Shown piece by piece: positions 3,989 through 5,769 of a stretch of DNA of 5,769 nucleotides; position 1 is the stretch's first letter, and every line of letters begins with the position of its first letter. Under the pieces are notes generated by a model. The model did not search any database. It saw only the letters and a list, made by a program, of their open reading frames with translations, and was not told the origin of the DNA. Source of the stretch: an uncultured Streptococcus sp. (GTDB taxonomy: Bacteria > Bacillota > Bacilli > Lactobacillales > Streptococcaceae); the NCBI GenBank assembly GCA_934196125.1, contig CAKPVT010000061.1, positions 1-5,769 on the forward strand, given 5' to 3'. Made by a program: the position numbers and the translations under genes.

Positions 3989-5667
3989 TGTATCAAGCAC
4001 TTTATCGAAAATATCGTAGCCAAACTTTTGATGAAATGGTTGGGCAAACGGTCATTTCATCAACTTTAAAACAAGCAGTTTCTTCAGGAAAAATTAGCCA
4101 TGCTTATCTATTTTCTGGTCCTCGTGGAACAGGGAAAACAAGTGCTGCTAAAATTTTTGCTAAGGCGATGAATTGCCCTAATCAAGTCAATGGCGAGCCA
4201 TGTAATCATTGCGATATTTGTCGTGATATTACAAATGGCAGCCTTGAAGATGTCATTGAAATCGATGCTGCATCAAATAATGGTGTTGATGAAATTCGTG
4301 AAATTCGTGATAAATCAACCTACGCACCAAGCCGTGCAACTTATAAAGTTTACATCATTGATGAAGTGCATATGCTATCGACAGGTGCCTTTAATGCGCT
4401 TTTGAAAACGTTGGAAGAACCAACAGAAAATGTTGTTTTCATTTTAGCAACAACAGAATTGCATAAAATTCCAGCAACGATTTTATCACGTGTGCAACGA
4501 TTTGAATTTAAAGCGATTAAATTAGTGGCTATTCGTGAACATTTGGCTAATATTCTTGACAAAGAAGAAATTAGCTATGAAGAAGATGCCTTGACCTTGA
4601 TTGCGCATTGTGCTGAGGGGGGAATGCGTGATGCGCTTTCGATTCTTGACCAAGCGCTTAGCTTAACACCCGATAATCATGTGTCGCTTGCTATCGCAGA
4701 AGAAATCACAGGTAGCATTTCAATGACAGCCTTAGATGATTTTGTGGCAAATGTTTTGGCAAATCAAACCAGTCAAGCTTTGACAAATTTGGAAACTATT
4801 TTTGATAGCGGAAAGAGCATGAGTCGCTTTGCGACGGATTTGTTAAATTACTTACGTGATTTATTGGTCGTTCAAACTGGTGGTGAAAATACCCACACAA
4901 GCCAAACATTCCAAGAGAATTTAGCAACTGCTGAACAAAATCGTATTTTTACAATGATTGATTTGGTGACGAAAGCTTTGCCTGAAATTAAAAATGGTGT
5001 TCAGCCAAAAATTTATGCTGAAATGTTAACGATTCAATTATCAGAAGCAGGAAAAGAAATTTCGATAGCACAAGTTCCAGATGGATTGTCAGATGAATTA
5101 GCAAAGCTCAAGAATGAAATCAAAGACTTGAAAGAAGAACTTTCTAAGATTGATAGCTCAGCTATTTCTCAAAAAACAGTAAGCCGCAAAAAATCAGTTA
5201 CTGGCTTTAAGTTTAAAGTGGACCGCGTGAAGATTTTGACTATCATGGAAGAAACGATTGTTGATAGTCAGAAATCAAGGGGATATCTAGAAGCTCTTAA
5301 AGGAGCGTGGAATGAGATTTTGGACAGTATTTCTGCTCAAGACCGTGCGCTTTTGCTAGGTTCGGAGCCAGTTCTTGCCAATAGTGAAAATGCTATTTTA
5401 GCTTTTGATGCAGCTTTTAATGCGGAACAAGCCATGAAACGAACTGACCTTAACGATATGTTTGGCAACATCATGAGCAAGGCGGCAGGTTTTTCACCAA
5501 ATATTTTGGCTGTTCCACGTAAAGACTTCAACAGTATCCGAACAGAATTTGCTCAAAATTTGAAAAAACAATGCAAAGAGCCAGCACAGGAAGAAGTGCA
5601 AGAAGAAAATTTCATTCCAGAAGGTTTTGATTTCCTATCAGATAAAATTAATAAGATTGAGGATTAA
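3988..5667 (+). CDS. dnaX: DNA polymerase III subunit gamma/tau, 559 aa
   Basis: The ATPase motor of the clamp loader, which loads the beta sliding clamp and, as tau, couples the polymerase to the helicase. Walker A GPRGTGKTS spans residues 44-52. A zinc module has Cys63, Cys72, Cys75 and Cys78. Walker B is IIDE at 123-126, sensor 1 is in ATTELHKIP (154-162), and sensor 2 is Arg214 in GGMRDALS. SRVQRF (167-172) occupies the 'SRC' motif, with valine in place of cysteine. A collar domain follows to about 360, then a short coiled coil (about 368-389), a basic linker with two A6 codon tracts (about 395-402), and a C-terminal tau region. The length suits a full tau. GGAG (3974-3977) precedes the ATG by 10 bases, inside the upstream gene, so translation is coupled to the reductase. 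An insertion sequence begins 15 bases after the stop. Confidence 0.97.
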   Translation: MYQALYRKYRSQTFDEMVGQTVISSTLKQAVSSGKISHAYLFSGPRGTGKTSAAKIFAKAMNCPNQVNGEPCNHCDICRDITNGSLEDVIEIDAASNNGVDEIREIRDKSTYAPSRATYKVYIIDEVHMLSTGAFNALLKTLEEPTENVVFILATTELHKIPATILSRVQRFEFKAIKLVAIREHLANILDKEEISYEEDALTLIAHCAEGGMRDALSILDQALSLTPDNHVSLAIAEEITGSISMTALDDFVANVLANQTSQALTNLETIFDSGKSMSRFATDLLNYLRDLLVVQTGGENTHTSQTFQENLATAEQNRIFTMIDLVTKALPEIKNGVQPKIYAEMLTIQLSEAGKEISIAQVPDGLSDELAKLKNEIKDLKEELSKIDSSAISQKTVSRKKSVTGFKFKVDRVKILTIMEETIVDSQKSRGYLEALKGAWNEILDSISAQDRALLLGSEPVLANSENAILAFDAAFNAEQAMKRTDLNDMFGNIMSKAAGFSPNILAVPRKDFNSIRTEFAQNLKKQCKEPAQEEVQEENFIPEGFDFLSDKINKIED

Positions 5668-5690
5668 AAAAGAACTTCAAACTGTACCGC

Positions 5691-5734
5691 ACCCCAAAAG
5701 TTAGACATAAAATCTAACGATTGGGGTGTTTTTT
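5691..5734 (+). terminator. IS end hairpin with T-run, acting as a dnaX terminator
   Basis: ACCCCAA (5691-5697) pairs with TTGGGGT (5721-5727) and GTTAGA (5700-5705) with TCTAAC (5713-5718), with a 2x2 internal mismatch and a 7-base loop. TGTTTTTT follows (5727-5734). This is the form of an intrinsic terminator. It overlaps the IS terminal repeat and ends just before the transposase ATG, so it would both end dnaX transcription and shield the transposase from read-through. Confidence 0.7.
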
Positions 5735-5735
5735 G

Positions 5736-5769
5736 ATGAAACTAAGCTATGAAGATAAATTGGAGATAT
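5736..5769 (+). CDS. IS3-family transposase OrfA, N-terminal fragment
   Basis: The frame opens MKLSYEDKLEI and runs off the window after 11 codons. This start is characteristic of the helix-turn-helix OrfA of IS150-group elements, the first half of the OrfAB transposase made by frameshifting. The start follows the hairpin T-run with no good ribosome binding site, consistent with the low expression usual for such elements. Nothing can be said about the rest of the protein. Confidence 0.75.
   Translation, partial: MKLSYEDKLEI

Larger units (their letters stand above)
5683..5769 (+). mobile_element. Left end of an IS3-family (IS150-like) insertion sequence, cut by the window edge
   Basis: The element appears to begin at TGTACCGCACCCC (5683), with the TG end and the 'ACCCCAAAAGTTAGACA' terminal sequence typical of streptococcal IS3-family members. 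It is followed by the start of orfA. Only the left 87 bases are visible, so the right end, the target duplication and whether the copy is intact cannot be judged. It sits between dnaX and whatever followed it. Confidence 0.85.

Noticed and set aside
4190..4562. Overlapping reading frames inside dnaX on both strands (also 5337-5531)
   Set aside because: They lie wholly within the dnaX coding sequence, show no protein-like motifs or ribosome sites, and are explained by the dnaX codons.

Overview
The window looks like low-GC Firmicute DNA, most probably Streptococcus. The main evidence is a streptococcal-type dnaX (gamma/tau clamp-loader subunit) translationally coupled to an upstream GAF-domain gene. 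The general AT richness, AAGGA/AGGAG ribosome binding sites and a Streptococcus-type IS3-family insertion sequence agree. A member of the S. gallolyticus/S. equinus group is plausible, but the species cannot be settled from this sequence.

Layout. (1) 54-1132, minus strand: a two-gene operon. A membrane-anchored 137-aa protein is followed, through an ATGA overlap, by a 222-aa class-3-type lipase with a complete Ser-Asp-His triad. An extended -10 promoter lies upstream. (2) About 1213-1633: no gene. It holds short direct repeats and a strongly structured leader-like segment before a small plus-strand gene. (3) 1634-3266: what appears to be a reduced integrative element. It has a 104-aa protein of unknown function, a long hairpin, a second hairpin carrying the pMV158-type rolling-circle nick sequence TACTACGAC in its loop, tandem iteron-like repeats, an inverted-repeat operator around a promoter, and a complete 348-aa tyrosine integrase. 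No Rep/relaxase gene is present here. (4) 3267-3490: possible integrase arm-site repeats, a strong intrinsic terminator and a promoter whose expected start point falls on the next ATG. (5) 3491-5667: the housekeeping pair, a free methionine-(R)-sulfoxide reductase (GAF fold, all three cysteines) and dnaX, overlapping by one base. (6) 5683-5769: the left end of an IS3-family (IS150-like) element. Its end hairpin with a T-run doubles as an intrinsic terminator 15 bases after dnaX.

How it fits together. The dnaX operon is core chromosome. An integrative element carrying a plasmid-like replication or transfer origin sits just upstream of it and an insertion sequence has landed just downstream. 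The lipase/membrane-protein pair has the layout of a toxin-like enzyme with a membrane partner, but that role is inference. The most notable item is the RCR-type origin next to the integrase with no initiator gene in view.
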